A model generated the notes under the pieces. That model had not been told where the DNA came from and ran no database searches. It saw only the letters and a list, made by a program, of their open reading frames with translations. A stretch of 7,030 bases of DNA from Actinomycetota bacterium (GTDB lineage Bacteria; Actinomycetota; Actinomycetes; Actinomycetales; Microbacteriaceae), in NCBI GenBank assembly GCA_018895315.1, contig JAHIOK010000138.1, forward strand, positions 1 through 7,030. The letters run 5' to 3'. Positions 1 through 6,711 of this stretch are shown here, piece after piece. Numbering within the stretch: the stretch's first letter is position 1; each line of letters opens with the position of its first letter. The position numbers and the translations under genes are program-made.

Positions 1-1
1 A

Positions 2-217
2 GAGAACATCGCACGATTCACCGCCCACGTGCCGGATGCGCTGTGGGGCGATCTGATCGACCAGGGACTGCTGCGGCCCGACGCGCTCGGCGCTTCGCTT
101 CACCCGGAAGCCACGGCCTCCCCGCTGACCGCCGCGCTGGCGCCATCGCCCACGCTCACGAACGGGCGACGGTCGGGTGCCCCGGGGCGTGCCCACGGTG
201 CGAGACTGGATCGATGA
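2..217 (+). CDS. Aldo/keto reductase, C-terminal fragment (gene begins before the window)
   Basis: The reading frame is open from the first bases of the window to a TGA at 215-217, so this is the 3' end of a gene that starts upstream. The first visible residues (ENIARF, then VPDALWGDLIDQGLL) match the usual C-terminal signature of aldo/keto reductases of the D-threo-aldose/L-fucose dehydrogenase and pyridoxal 4-dehydrogenase type, where a pattern like P..LW..L...GLL closes the barrel. These are NAD(P)-dependent oxidoreductases; the catalytic Asp-Tyr-Lys-His residues lie outside the window. Members of the family usually stop soon after GLL, but here about 45 further residues follow, rich in Ala, Pro, Arg and Gly and with no recognisable motif. 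The stop overlaps the fbiC start as ATGA (214-217), suggesting translational coupling. The family call rests on about 25 residues, so the exact substrate cannot be given. Confidence 0.6.
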   Translation, partial: ENIARFTAHVPDALWGDLIDQGLLRPDALGASLHPEATASPLTAALAPSPTLTNGRRSGAPGRAHGARLDR

Positions 218-2685
218 ATCTCACCGATCCCGGTCGCACGACGATCGACCCCGACCTGCGCGCGGTCTGGGATCGCCTCGACGCAGGCGAGCCGATCGAC
301 ATGAGCGACGCCGAGGCTCTCCTCGCCGCGGAAGGGGAGGATTTCGCCCGGCTGCTGCACTACGCCGGCGCGATGCGCGACGCGGGGCTCGCGGCGGCCG
401 GGCGTCCCGGGGTCATCACGTACTCCCGCAAGGTCTTCGTCCCGCTGACGACACTGTGCCGCGATCGCTGCCACTATTGCGTGTTCGTCGACACTCCGGG
501 GCAGCTGCTGAAGAAGAGCAAGCCCGCTTTCATGTCGCCCGAGCAGGTGCTCTCCGTCGTGCGCCAGGGCGCCGCACTCGGGTGCAAAGAAGCACTGCTG
601 ACGCTCGGCGACCGGCCGGAGGACCGCTGGCCCGAGGCGCGCGCCTGGCTCGACGAGCACGGCTTCGCCTCCACCCTCGACTACGTCGGCCACATCGCGC
701 GGCTCATCACGGCCGAGACAGGATTGCTCGCCCACCTCAACCCGGGAGTCATGTCGTACGACGAGCTCCGGATGCTGCGCCCCACCGCCCCCTCGATGGG
801 CATGATGCTCGAGACCACCTCCGAGCGGCTTTTCGCCGAACCCGGGCAAGTGCACTTCGGATCTCCCGACAAGGAGCCGGCGCTGCGACTCGCGGTCATC
901 GAGGATGCCGGGCGCGCCGGCATCCCGTTCACCACGGGTGTGCTCATCGGCATCGGAGAGACAGTGCGCGACCGGGCCCAGTCGCTCGTCGCGATCCGCG
1001 AGGCGCACGAGGAGTACGGGCACGTGCAAGAGGTGATCGTGCAGAACTTCCGCGCCAAGCCGCGCACCGCGATGCAGTCCGCCCCGGATGCCTCGGTGCT
1101 CGAGTACGTTGCCGCCGTGGCCGTCGCCCGGCTCGTGATGGGCCCGACGATGCGCATCCAGGTGCCGCCGAACCTCTCGGACACGGCAGAGTTCGATCTG
1201 CTCGTGCGCGCGGGCGCCGATGACTGGGGCGGGGTCTCGCCGCTCACCGCCGATCACGTCAATCCAGAGCGCCCCTGGCCACACCTCTCCGACCTCGCCG
1301 CACGCACCTCCGACCTGGGTTTCACCCTGCAGGAGCGACTGACGGCTCACCCCGAGTACATCCGGGATGCCTCGGCCTGGATCGACCCCGCGCTGCATGA
1401 GGCCGTCGCCGCCCTCGCCGACCAGGAGTCGGGCCTGGCCCGCGCGGATGCGGGCTTGGCGCAGGACCCCAGCGCTGCCCCGAAACCACACCTGCCGCGC
1501 GAAACCACACCCTCGGCACACCACGAGATGTGGTCTCGCGAGGAGAGAGTGGTTTCGACGGGCGGCGGGCACAGCATCCGGCGGCTCGCGGAGACCGCGG
1601 CATCCGACCCATTGGCCCTCGACGACGCGGAGTGGGCGGCGCTCCTGCGGGCCACCGACGCCGATCTCGACGCGCTCACCGCGACCGCCGACGACGTGTG
1701 GCGCTACACCGTGGGCGAGGCGATCAGCCTCGTGGTGAACCGCAACCTCACCTCGAGCGGATTCCATGCCGCGACCGGCGCCTCCGATCCGGGCATCGCG
1801 AACCGGGACCGTGCCGGCACAGGCCCGGGCGCACCCGGGACGTTCACCCTCGACGAGGTCGCGGCGATCGCGACCGACGCCTGGGATCTCGGTGCGACCG
1901 AGATCTGCGTGCAGGGCCGAATCGAGGCATCCGAAGATCCTGCCGCCTACCTCGACATCGTGCGCGGCATTCGCGCGTCGACCCCGCGCATGCACGTGCA
2001 CGCCTACCGCCCGCAGGATGTCTGGGACCTCGCCGACCGCACGGGCCTCGGGCTCACCGCAGCCCTCGCGGCGATGCGTGAAGCCGGAGTCGACACGGTC
2101 CCGGGCACGGGGGTCAAGGTGCTGAGCGAGCGGGTGCGCGCCCTCATCGCCCCCGACGACCTCGAGATCGACCGCTGGGTCGAAGGCATCACGGCCGCGC
2201 ATCGCGCCGGATTCTCCTCGACGAGCGTGCTGTTCTACGGACACGTCGAGACGGCCGCCGAGCGCATCGCGCACCTCCGGCGGCTGCGCGCGATCCAGGA
2301 TGACACCCGGGGGTTCGCGGAGTTCGTCCCGATCCCGCTCCCGGGTCACGGCATCTCTCTCGTCGGGGGCCGTGCGCCGCTCGACGAGCACCGCGCGATG
2401 GTCGCGGTGTCGCGGCTGCTGCTGAGCGGCAGCATCCCGCACATCCAGATCCCGTGGACGCGCGTCGGCCTCGATGCCGCTGCCGACCTGCTGCGCGCCG
2501 GGGGCGACGACCTCGGGGGCACGCTCCTCGACGGGCGCGTGCGCCCCGACGCGGGCATCGAGCAGGGACGGGAACTGCCGGTGCGGGATGCCGCGGCCCT
2601 CGCCGGGCGAATGTTCCGGCCGTTCCGCCAGCGCACGACCGACTACCGTGAGCCGCCCGCCGACCGCAAGGTCGCGCTGCGGTGA
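214..2685 (+). CDS. fbiC: FbiC-type Fo synthase, CofG domain intact, CofH domain lacking its radical-SAM cysteines
   Basis: The 823-residue protein has the actinobacterial FbiC layout, an N-terminal CofG and a C-terminal CofH domain, which together make Fo (7,8-didemethyl-8-hydroxy-5-deazariboflavin) from tyrosine and 5-amino-6-ribitylaminouracil. The CofG half (about residues 50-400) is well conserved. It has the [4Fe-4S] motif CRDRCHYC at C82, C86 and C89, followed by GCKEALLTLGDRPE, HLNPGVM, SMGMMLETTS, QEVIVQNFRAK and DDWGGVSPLTADHVNPERPWP. The linker (about 405-480) carries a DNA repeat cluster. The CofH half (about 490-815) keeps VVNRN, EAG.DT.PGT, YGHV, QD..GF.EFVP, DLGGTL and RQRTT. 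However, the segment that should hold CX3CX2C (about 516-530) reads GFHAATGASDPGIAN, and the only cysteine left in this half is C565. ATG 214 is chosen because it forms an ATGA overlap with the upstream gene and gives a family-like N-terminus; the frame stays open farther upstream but inside that gene. Identity as FbiC is near certain; CofH activity is doubtful. Confidence 0.95.
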   Translation: MNLTDPGRTTIDPDLRAVWDRLDAGEPIDMSDAEALLAAEGEDFARLLHYAGAMRDAGLAAAGRPGVITYSRKVFVPLTTLCRDRCHYCVFVDTPGQLLKKSKPAFMSPEQVLSVVRQGAALGCKEALLTLGDRPEDRWPEARAWLDEHGFASTLDYVGHIARLITAETGLLAHLNPGVMSYDELRMLRPTAPSMGMMLETTSERLFAEPGQVHFGSPDKEPALRLAVIEDAGRAGIPFTTGVLIGIGETVRDRAQSLVAIREAHEEYGHVQEVIVQNFRAKPRTAMQSAPDASVLEYVAAVAVARLVMGPTMRIQVPPNLSDTAEFDLLVRAGADDWGGVSPLTADHVNPERPWPHLSDLAARTSDLGFTLQERLTAHPEYIRDASAWIDPALHEAVAALADQESGLARADAGLAQDPSAAPKPHLPRETTPSAHHEMWSREERVVSTGGGHSIRRLAETAASDPLALDDAEWAALLRATDADLDALTATADDVWRYTVGEAISLVVNRNLTSSGFHAATGASDPGIANRDRAGTGPGAPGTFTLDEVAAIATDAWDLGATEICVQGRIEASEDPAAYLDIVRGIRASTPRMHVHAYRPQDVWDLADRTGLGLTAALAAMREAGVDTVPGTGVKVLSERVRALIAPDDLEIDRWVEGITAAHRAGFSSTSVLFYGHVETAAERIAHLRRLRAIQDDTRGFAEFVPIPLPGHGISLVGGRAPLDEHRAMVAVSRLLLSGSIPHIQIPWTRVGLDAAADLLRAGGDDLGGTLLDGRVRPDAGIEQGRELPVRDAAALAGRMFRPFRQRTTDYREPPADRKVALR
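1481..1557. repeat. Cluster of CGAAACCAC repeats in direct and inverted orientation inside the FbiC linker
   Basis: A 12-base word, CGAAACCACACC, occurs twice in direct orientation (1481-1492 and 1500-1511). Its core returns inverted as TGTGGTCTCG (1529-1538, one base different) and exactly as GTGGTTTCG (1549-1557). Positions 1500-1508 and 1549-1557 are perfect 9-bp inverted arms. 1498-1508 and 1530-1540 pair over 11 bases with one mismatch, and CTCGCGAG at 1535-1542 is a palindrome. The stretch is translated in frame as roughly residues 423-448, a Pro/His/Glu/Arg-rich part of the interdomain linker that is poorly conserved in FbiC. The repeat structure is seen directly. That it is a copy of a dispersed repeat tolerated in the linker is inference. 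Confidence 0.6.
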
Positions 2686-4166
2686 CGGGAGCAACGTTCC
2701 CCCGACGGGTCGAGGTCGCGATCATCGGCGCCGGATTCGCCGGCCTCGGCATGGCGATGGCGCTGCGCCGCGCGGGAACCACGTCGTTCGCGGTGCTCGA
2801 GCGCGGAGCATCCGTCGGCGGAACCTGGCGCGACAACACCTATCCCGGTGTCGCCTGCGACGTGCCGAGCCACCTGTATGGGTTCGCCGCGCACCCCAAC
2901 CCGGCGTGGTCGGGAGTCTTCGCGCGGGGCGACGAGATCCTCGACTACCTCGAACGCGTCGCCGAGATCGAGCGCATCGAACCGTGGCTGAACACCCCGA
3001 TGCTCTCGGCGGACTGGGACGCGGCGGCAGACCTCTGGCGCATCCGCACGGGCGGCGCGCACCCCGGTGAGCTCGAAGCCGACGCCCTCGTGCTCGCGTG
3101 CGGGCGCCTGACCGAACCGTCGATACCCGATATCACGGGGCTCGAAGGCTTCCCCGGCCCGATGTTCCATTCGTCGCGCTGGAACCACGACGTCGATCTC
3201 GCCGGGGCGCGCGTCGGCATCGTCGGCACCGGGGCCAGCGCCGTGCAGCTCGTGCCCGAGCTCGCCCGCGCCGGCGCACAGGTGACGCTGTTCCAGCGGA
3301 CGCCCGCCTGGATCGTCCCGCGCCAGGGGCGTTCATACTCCGACACCGAACGCGCGCGCTTCGCCGCTGACCCCGACGAACTCGGTCGCCTGCGCGACGA
3401 GCTCTACGAGGAGGGTGAGGAGCGGTTCGCTTCGCGCTCCGGAGATGCCGCTGCCGGCTCGGCAGCGCGGGCCATCGCCCTCGAGCACCTTGCCGCACAG
3501 GTCGCCGACCCCGCGCTCCGCGCAGCGCTGACCCCCGACTACGCGTTCGGCTGCAAGCGCGTGCTGCTCTCCGACGAGTTCTATCCGGCGGTCGCCTCCG
3601 ATGCGGTCACGCTCGAGGCATCCGCGCTGACCGAGGTCGACGGACGCACGATGGTCGCGGCTTCCCGTGCGCGCTACGACGCCGACGTGCTGGTCTTCGC
3701 CACCGGCTTCGCCGCATCGCAGCAGCCCTACGCCGAGCTCGTCCGCGGCGACGACGGCGTCTCGCTCGCCGCACACTGGTCGGGCGGCATGACGTCGTTC
3801 GCCTCCACCGTGGTCGCCGGGTTCCCCAACCTGTTCGTCTTGAACGGACCGAACGCCTCGCTCGGGCACAACTCCTCGGTGCTGATGACCGAAGAGCAGG
3901 CCGCTTACGCCGCCCAGGCACTGGCCCGGCGCGGCGGAGTCCTCCGCGTCGACCCCGACGCCGAACGGGCGTACACCTCCGAGATCGATCGGGCCGCCGC
4001 ATCCACGCCCTGGATCGCGGGGGGATGCCGCAACTGGTACGTCGACGAGCGCTCCGGGCGCCTCACCCTGCTCTGGCCTGGAACCGTCGGGGCGTTCCGC
4101 GAACGCCTGGCTCGCGCCGACGGCTCTGAATTCCTCACCGCGACCCTGATGAAAGGCACGCCATGA
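2682..4166 (+). CDS. FAD-dependent monooxygenase of the Baeyer-Villiger / flavin-containing type
   Basis: This 494-residue protein should use FAD and NADPH to insert oxygen into a ketone or oxidise a related substrate. It has an FAD Rossmann motif GAGFAG at 16-21 with E40 ending the second strand, then GGTWRDNTYPGVACD (46-60), typical of Baeyer-Villiger monooxygenases. The class fingerprint FxGxxxHxxxW appears as FPGPMFHSSRWN (157-168), followed by the NADPH-binding GTGASA (182-187). ATGF (340-343) and the FPNLF..NGPN.....HNS segment (381-398) complete the family pattern, and a WPG near the C-terminus fits too. Length is normal for a single-domain member. The GTG start at 2682 overlaps the fbiC stop as GTGA, with a weak AAGG at 2668-2671; its own stop overlaps fgd as ATGA. 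It therefore sits inside the F420 gene block, although these enzymes normally use FAD and NADPH rather than F420. The substrate cannot be read from the sequence. Confidence 0.9.
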   Translation: MTGATFPRRVEVAIIGAGFAGLGMAMALRRAGTTSFAVLERGASVGGTWRDNTYPGVACDVPSHLYGFAAHPNPAWSGVFARGDEILDYLERVAEIERIEPWLNTPMLSADWDAAADLWRIRTGGAHPGELEADALVLACGRLTEPSIPDITGLEGFPGPMFHSSRWNHDVDLAGARVGIVGTGASAVQLVPELARAGAQVTLFQRTPAWIVPRQGRSYSDTERARFAADPDELGRLRDELYEEGEERFASRSGDAAAGSAARAIALEHLAAQVADPALRAALTPDYAFGCKRVLLSDEFYPAVASDAVTLEASALTEVDGRTMVAASRARYDADVLVFATGFAASQQPYAELVRGDDGVSLAAHWSGGMTSFASTVVAGFPNLFVLNGPNASLGHNSSVLMTEEQAAYAAQALARRGGVLRVDPDAERAYTSEIDRAAASTPWIAGGCRNWYVDERSGRLTLLWPGTVGAFRERLARADGSEFLTATLMKGTP

Positions 4167-5176
4167 CCGTTCCCCTGCGTTTCGGATACAAGGCCTCGAG
4201 TGAGCAGTTCGGGCCCACCGAGCTCCTCGACTTCTCGGTGCTCGCCGAGGAGATGGGCTTCGACTCGGTCTTCATCTCCGACCACTTCCAACCATGGATG
4301 CACGACGGCGGTCATGCTCCCGCCGCGCTCCCCTGGCTCGGCGCCCTGGGCGCGCGCACCTCGCGCATCGTGATGGGCACCTCAGTGCTCACCCCGACGT
4401 TCCGGTACCACCCGGCCGTCGTCGCGCAGGCGTTCGCCACGCTCGCGGTGATGTTCCCCGAGCGGCTGATCCTCGGTGTCGGCACCGGCGAAGCACTCAA
4501 CGAGGTGACTCTCGGGCTCGACTGGCCCGATCCGCCCGAGCGGTTCCAGCGCATGAAGGAGGCCATCACCCTGATGCGCGAGCTGTGGGCCGGCGAGCGC
4601 GTGACGTTCGACGGCACCTACTACTCGGTGAAGGACGCCACGATTTACGACCGCCCCGAGAAGTCCGTACCGATCTACATCGGCGCCTCAGGTCCGGCTG
4701 CCACCCGGCTCGCCGGGCGGATCGCCGACGGCTACATCACCACCTCGGGCAAGGATCCGGCGCTCTACACCGACACCCTGCTGCCCGCGCTGGCCGAGGG
4801 TCTCGCGAAGGCGGGGCGTTCCGCCGACGACGTCGACACCCTCATGGAAGTCAAGGTCTCGTACCACCCCGACCGCGAAACCGCGCTCGAGAAGACGCGT
4901 TTCTGGGCACCACTGGCGCTCTCCCCCGAGGAGAAGCGCGACGTGCACGACCCGATCGAGATGCAGCGGCTCGCCGACGAGCTGCCGATCGAACGGGTCG
5001 CGTCGCGGTTCATCGTCTCGACCGACCCCGACGAGCACGTCGAGCAGATCGCCCGCTACGTCCACCTCGGGTTCCGGCATCTGGTGTTCCACGACCCCGG
5101 ACACGACCAGGAGGAGTTCCTGCGCACCTACGGCGCCGAGATCCTGCCGCGCCTGCGCGCCCGGTTCGGGGCGTGA
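4163..5176 (+). CDS. fgd: F420-dependent glucose-6-phosphate dehydrogenase
   Basis: This 337-residue luciferase-like flavin/deazaflavin oxidoreductase closely follows mycobacterial Fgd1 along its whole length (336 residues there). The enzyme oxidises glucose-6-phosphate to 6-phosphogluconolactone and reduces F420 to F420H2 in the cytoplasm. Recognisable segments are GYKASSEQF (8-16), SDHFQPW (39-45), GTSVLTPTFRY (72-82), GVGTGEALNE (105-114), TTSGK (193-197), RFWAPL (246-251) and DPIEM (263-267). The catalytic residues H41 and E110 and the cofactor-pocket W45 are present. The expected sugar-phosphate ligands T194, K197, K258 and R282 are also in place, which argues for true Fgd rather than another F420-dependent family member. 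The ATG overlaps the monooxygenase stop as ATGA and has a good AAAGG ribosome site at 4152-4156, six bases upstream. It is the last gene of the overlapping block. Confidence 0.94.
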   Translation: MTVPLRFGYKASSEQFGPTELLDFSVLAEEMGFDSVFISDHFQPWMHDGGHAPAALPWLGALGARTSRIVMGTSVLTPTFRYHPAVVAQAFATLAVMFPERLILGVGTGEALNEVTLGLDWPDPPERFQRMKEAITLMRELWAGERVTFDGTYYSVKDATIYDRPEKSVPIYIGASGPAATRLAGRIADGYITTSGKDPALYTDTLLPALAEGLAKAGRSADDVDTLMEVKVSYHPDRETALEKTRFWAPLALSPEEKRDVHDPIEMQRLADELPIERVASRFIVSTDPDEHVEQIARYVHLGFRHLVFHDPGHDQEEFLRTYGAEILPRLRARFGA

Positions 5177-5209
5177 CGGGTAGTTCCGACCGGAATGCAG
5201 GGCGTCGGC

Positions 5210-5297
5210 GTGACACAACTCCGGTGACCTCCGCTTCAGATGCCCCGAGGACGGTTGAGGCGGGGGTGAGATGACGATTTCACCGGAGTTGCGTCAC
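5210..5297. repeat. 88-bp element with 18-bp inverted repeat ends enclosing the cofC start
   Basis: The left arm GTGACACAACTCCGGTGA (5210-5227) and right arm TCACCGGAGTTGCGTCAC (5280-5297) are inverted copies with one mismatch in 18 bases, separated by 52 bases (5228-5279). The left arm lies in the fgd-cofC spacer. The right arm encodes codons 4-9 of cofC and ends exactly at codon 9, and the cofC start codon and its likely ribosome site lie between the arms. No U-run follows and no target-site duplication is visible. It could be a short miniature-type repeat that supplied the present cofC start, or an RNA structure influencing cofC translation; the sequence alone does not decide. Confidence 0.65.
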
Positions 5298-5945
5298 CAA
5301 AAGTGGGCCGTCATCATCCCGGTCAAACCCGCAGCCCGCGGCAAGTCGCGCCTGGACGTGCCCGGGGCCGACCGCGTCGCCCTCGCCCGCGCCATCGCAC
5401 TCGACACGATCGCCGCCGCCGCAGCCTGCGAGGCCGTGGCGCAGGTCTACGTCGTGACCGAAGACGGCGGGCTCGCCACCCTGGCCCTCGGGGTTCCCGG
5501 CCTGCGATTCGTCCCTGAAGGCGAGGCCCACGGCATCGACGCGGCGGTCGCGGTCGGCGCAGCCGCCGCCGGCGCCGCCTGCGAGCGGATGCCCCGCGCT
5601 GCCCTGCTCGGAGACCTCCCGGCGTTGCGCCCCGCCGACCTCGCGGCGGCGCTGCACGCTGCGGCCGCGGTCGACCGGGGCGTGGTGGCGGATGCCGAGG
5701 GCACGGGCACAACTCTGGTCACCGCACGCAGCGGCGTGCGGTGGGAGTCATCGTTCGGTGAGGGATCGCTCGCCCGGCACGTGGCTCTGGGATGCGAGCC
5801 GCTGGCCGTTCCGGACGCCTCGACCCTGCGGCGCGACGTCGACACCGCCGATCAGCTCGCCGAGGCCTCTACCCTGACCCTCGGTCGGCATACCTCCGGC
5901 GTACTCGCGCTCAGATCAGCAGGTACAGCGCGCCCACGATCGTAA
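5271..5945 (+). CDS. cofC: CofC/FbiD, phosphoenolpyruvate or 2-phospholactate guanylyltransferase
   Basis: This 224-residue nucleotidyltransferase transfers GMP from GTP to phosphoenolpyruvate (the FbiD reaction in mycobacteria) or 2-phospho-L-lactate (archaeal CofC), giving the activated intermediate that FbiA couples to Fo. Family motifs are VIIPVKP....GKSRL (14-28), GDLPALRP from G114 with the metal-binding D115, GTGTTL (144-149), FGEGS.ARH, and RRDVDTADQL, in which D189 and D191 are the expected second metal ligands. ATG 5271 is the most upstream in-frame start (stop TGA at 5256-5258), with GAGG at 5257-5260 as possible ribosome site. TTG at 5289 is an alternative, because clear family similarity begins only near residue 12. 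The first nine codons lie within the inverted-repeat element described at 5210-5297. It is separated from fgd by 94 bases, so it may be transcribed with the block or have its own promoter. The 3' end overlaps the convergent permease gene by 35 bases; the last 11 or so residues look non-conserved. Confidence 0.9.
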   Translation: MTISPELRHQKWAVIIPVKPAARGKSRLDVPGADRVALARAIALDTIAAAAACEAVAQVYVVTEDGGLATLALGVPGLRFVPEGEAHGIDAAVAVGAAAAGAACERMPRAALLGDLPALRPADLAAALHAAAAVDRGVVADAEGTGTTLVTARSGVRWESSFGEGSLARHVALGCEPLAVPDASTLRRDVDTADQLAEASTLTLGRHTSGVLALRSAGTARPRS

Positions 5946-6651
5946 GGACGATCACGAGCCGCTCGAACAGGCGCTGGTCCATCCGATCGGCGAGACGCCG
6001 TCCGAGGATCGCGCCGACCACGACGGCCGGGATCAGGACGAGGTCGATCAGGAGGCCCGGCCCGGTGAGCAGTCCGAGGCCGATCGAGAACGGCAGCTTG
6101 GTGAGGTTGACGAGGGCGTAGAACCAGGCCGCGGTGCCGAGGAACTCCTTGACCGAGAACTTCGCGGCCAGGAAGTACATCGACATCACGGGCCCGGCGG
6201 CATTGGCCACCATGGTCGTGAAGCCGCCGAGGGTGCCATAGGTGGCTGCGGCGACCGGGTGCGTACCGCCTTCGGCTACGGCGCGCGCGAATCTGCGACG
6301 CAGGAGGGTGACCGCGATCACGGCGAGCAGGATGACGGCGATGAACTTCTTGACCCACTGGTCATCTGCGAACGCGAGGAATAGGACGCCGAGCAGCAGC
6401 CCCGCGATCACCGCCGGCGCGAGCCGCAGTAGCGCTCGCCAGTTCGTGTGCCGGGTGTAGGCGGCGACCGCGAACATGTCGGCGACGATCAGCAGGAGCA
6501 GGAGGGTGCCGGTGGACTGCTTTGCGGGCAGCACCGCCGCGAACACCGCGACTGCGAGGGTGCTGGCTCCGGGAAGCGCCGTCTTCGACATTCCGACACT
6601 CACCGCCGCGACCGCCAGCAGCACCCATGCGAGGGCGGTCAGTTCGGGCAT
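5911..6651 (-). CDS. TSUP (TauE/SafE) family membrane permease
   Basis: This 246-residue protein is almost wholly hydrophobic, with about eight membrane segments and only short charged loops. It shows the TSUP pattern: GMSKTALPG (20-28) after the first helix and a related glycine-rich element in the second half, reading TYGTLGGFTTMVANAAGP followed by YFLAAK. Family members carry sulfite, sulfoacetate, other organosulfur compounds or small organic anions across the cytoplasmic membrane; the substrate here cannot be assigned. The start at 6651 (MPELTALAW) is chosen because GGAAG lies six bases upstream on the reverse strand. ATG at 6657 is an alternative but would leave no spacing after GGAAG, and a GTG at 6723 would add a polar, arginine-rich leader unlike the family. 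It lies 157 bases downstream of fbiA on the same strand, so co-transcription is possible. Its 3' end overlaps cofC. Confidence 0.85.
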   Translation of the reverse strand: MPELTALAWVLLAVAAVSVGMSKTALPGASTLAVAVFAAVLPAKQSTGTLLLLLIVADMFAVAAYTRHTNWRALLRLAPAVIAGLLLGVLFLAFADDQWVKKFIAVILLAVIAVTLLRRRFARAVAEGGTHPVAAATYGTLGGFTTMVANAAGPVMSMYFLAAKFSVKEFLGTAAWFYALVNLTKLPFSIGLGLLTGPGLLIDLVLIPAVVVGAILGRRLADRMDQRLFERLVIVLTIVGALYLLI

Positions 6652-6657
6652 GCGCAT

Positions 6658-6662
6658 CTTCC
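6658..6662 (-). promoter_or_regulatory. Ribosome binding site deciding the permease start
   Basis: Read on the reverse strand, GGAAG (6662 to 6658) is followed by ATGCGC and then ATG at 6651-6649. The six-base spacing favours 6651 over the ATG at 6657, which directly abuts the GGAAG. Confidence 0.55.
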
Positions 6663-6711
6663 GGTGTTGGCGAAGCGGTGTCGCGGCGGGTCGTGCTGCT
6701 CGGCCGCGCTC

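Noticed and set aside
1740..1860. Possible frameshift hiding the CofH cysteine motif in another frame
   Set aside because: I read the other forward frames across this stretch. One gives CRDRRLRSG and no frame gives a CX3CX2C. The main frame keeps conserved residues on both sides (VVNRN before; LDEV and GATEIC after), so a local indel does not explain the loss.
100..2694. Long open frame on the reverse strand opposite fbiC (about 864 codons)
   Set aside because: It mirrors the fbiC codons in a GC-rich genome where reverse frames are often open. It shows no recognisable family, and fbiC is clearly the real gene.
5938..5953. Hairpin GATCGT-AAGG-ACGATC at the cofC stop as a bidirectional terminator
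   Set aside because: The stem is only 6 bp, no T-run follows on either strand, and it lies within the coding end of the permease gene.
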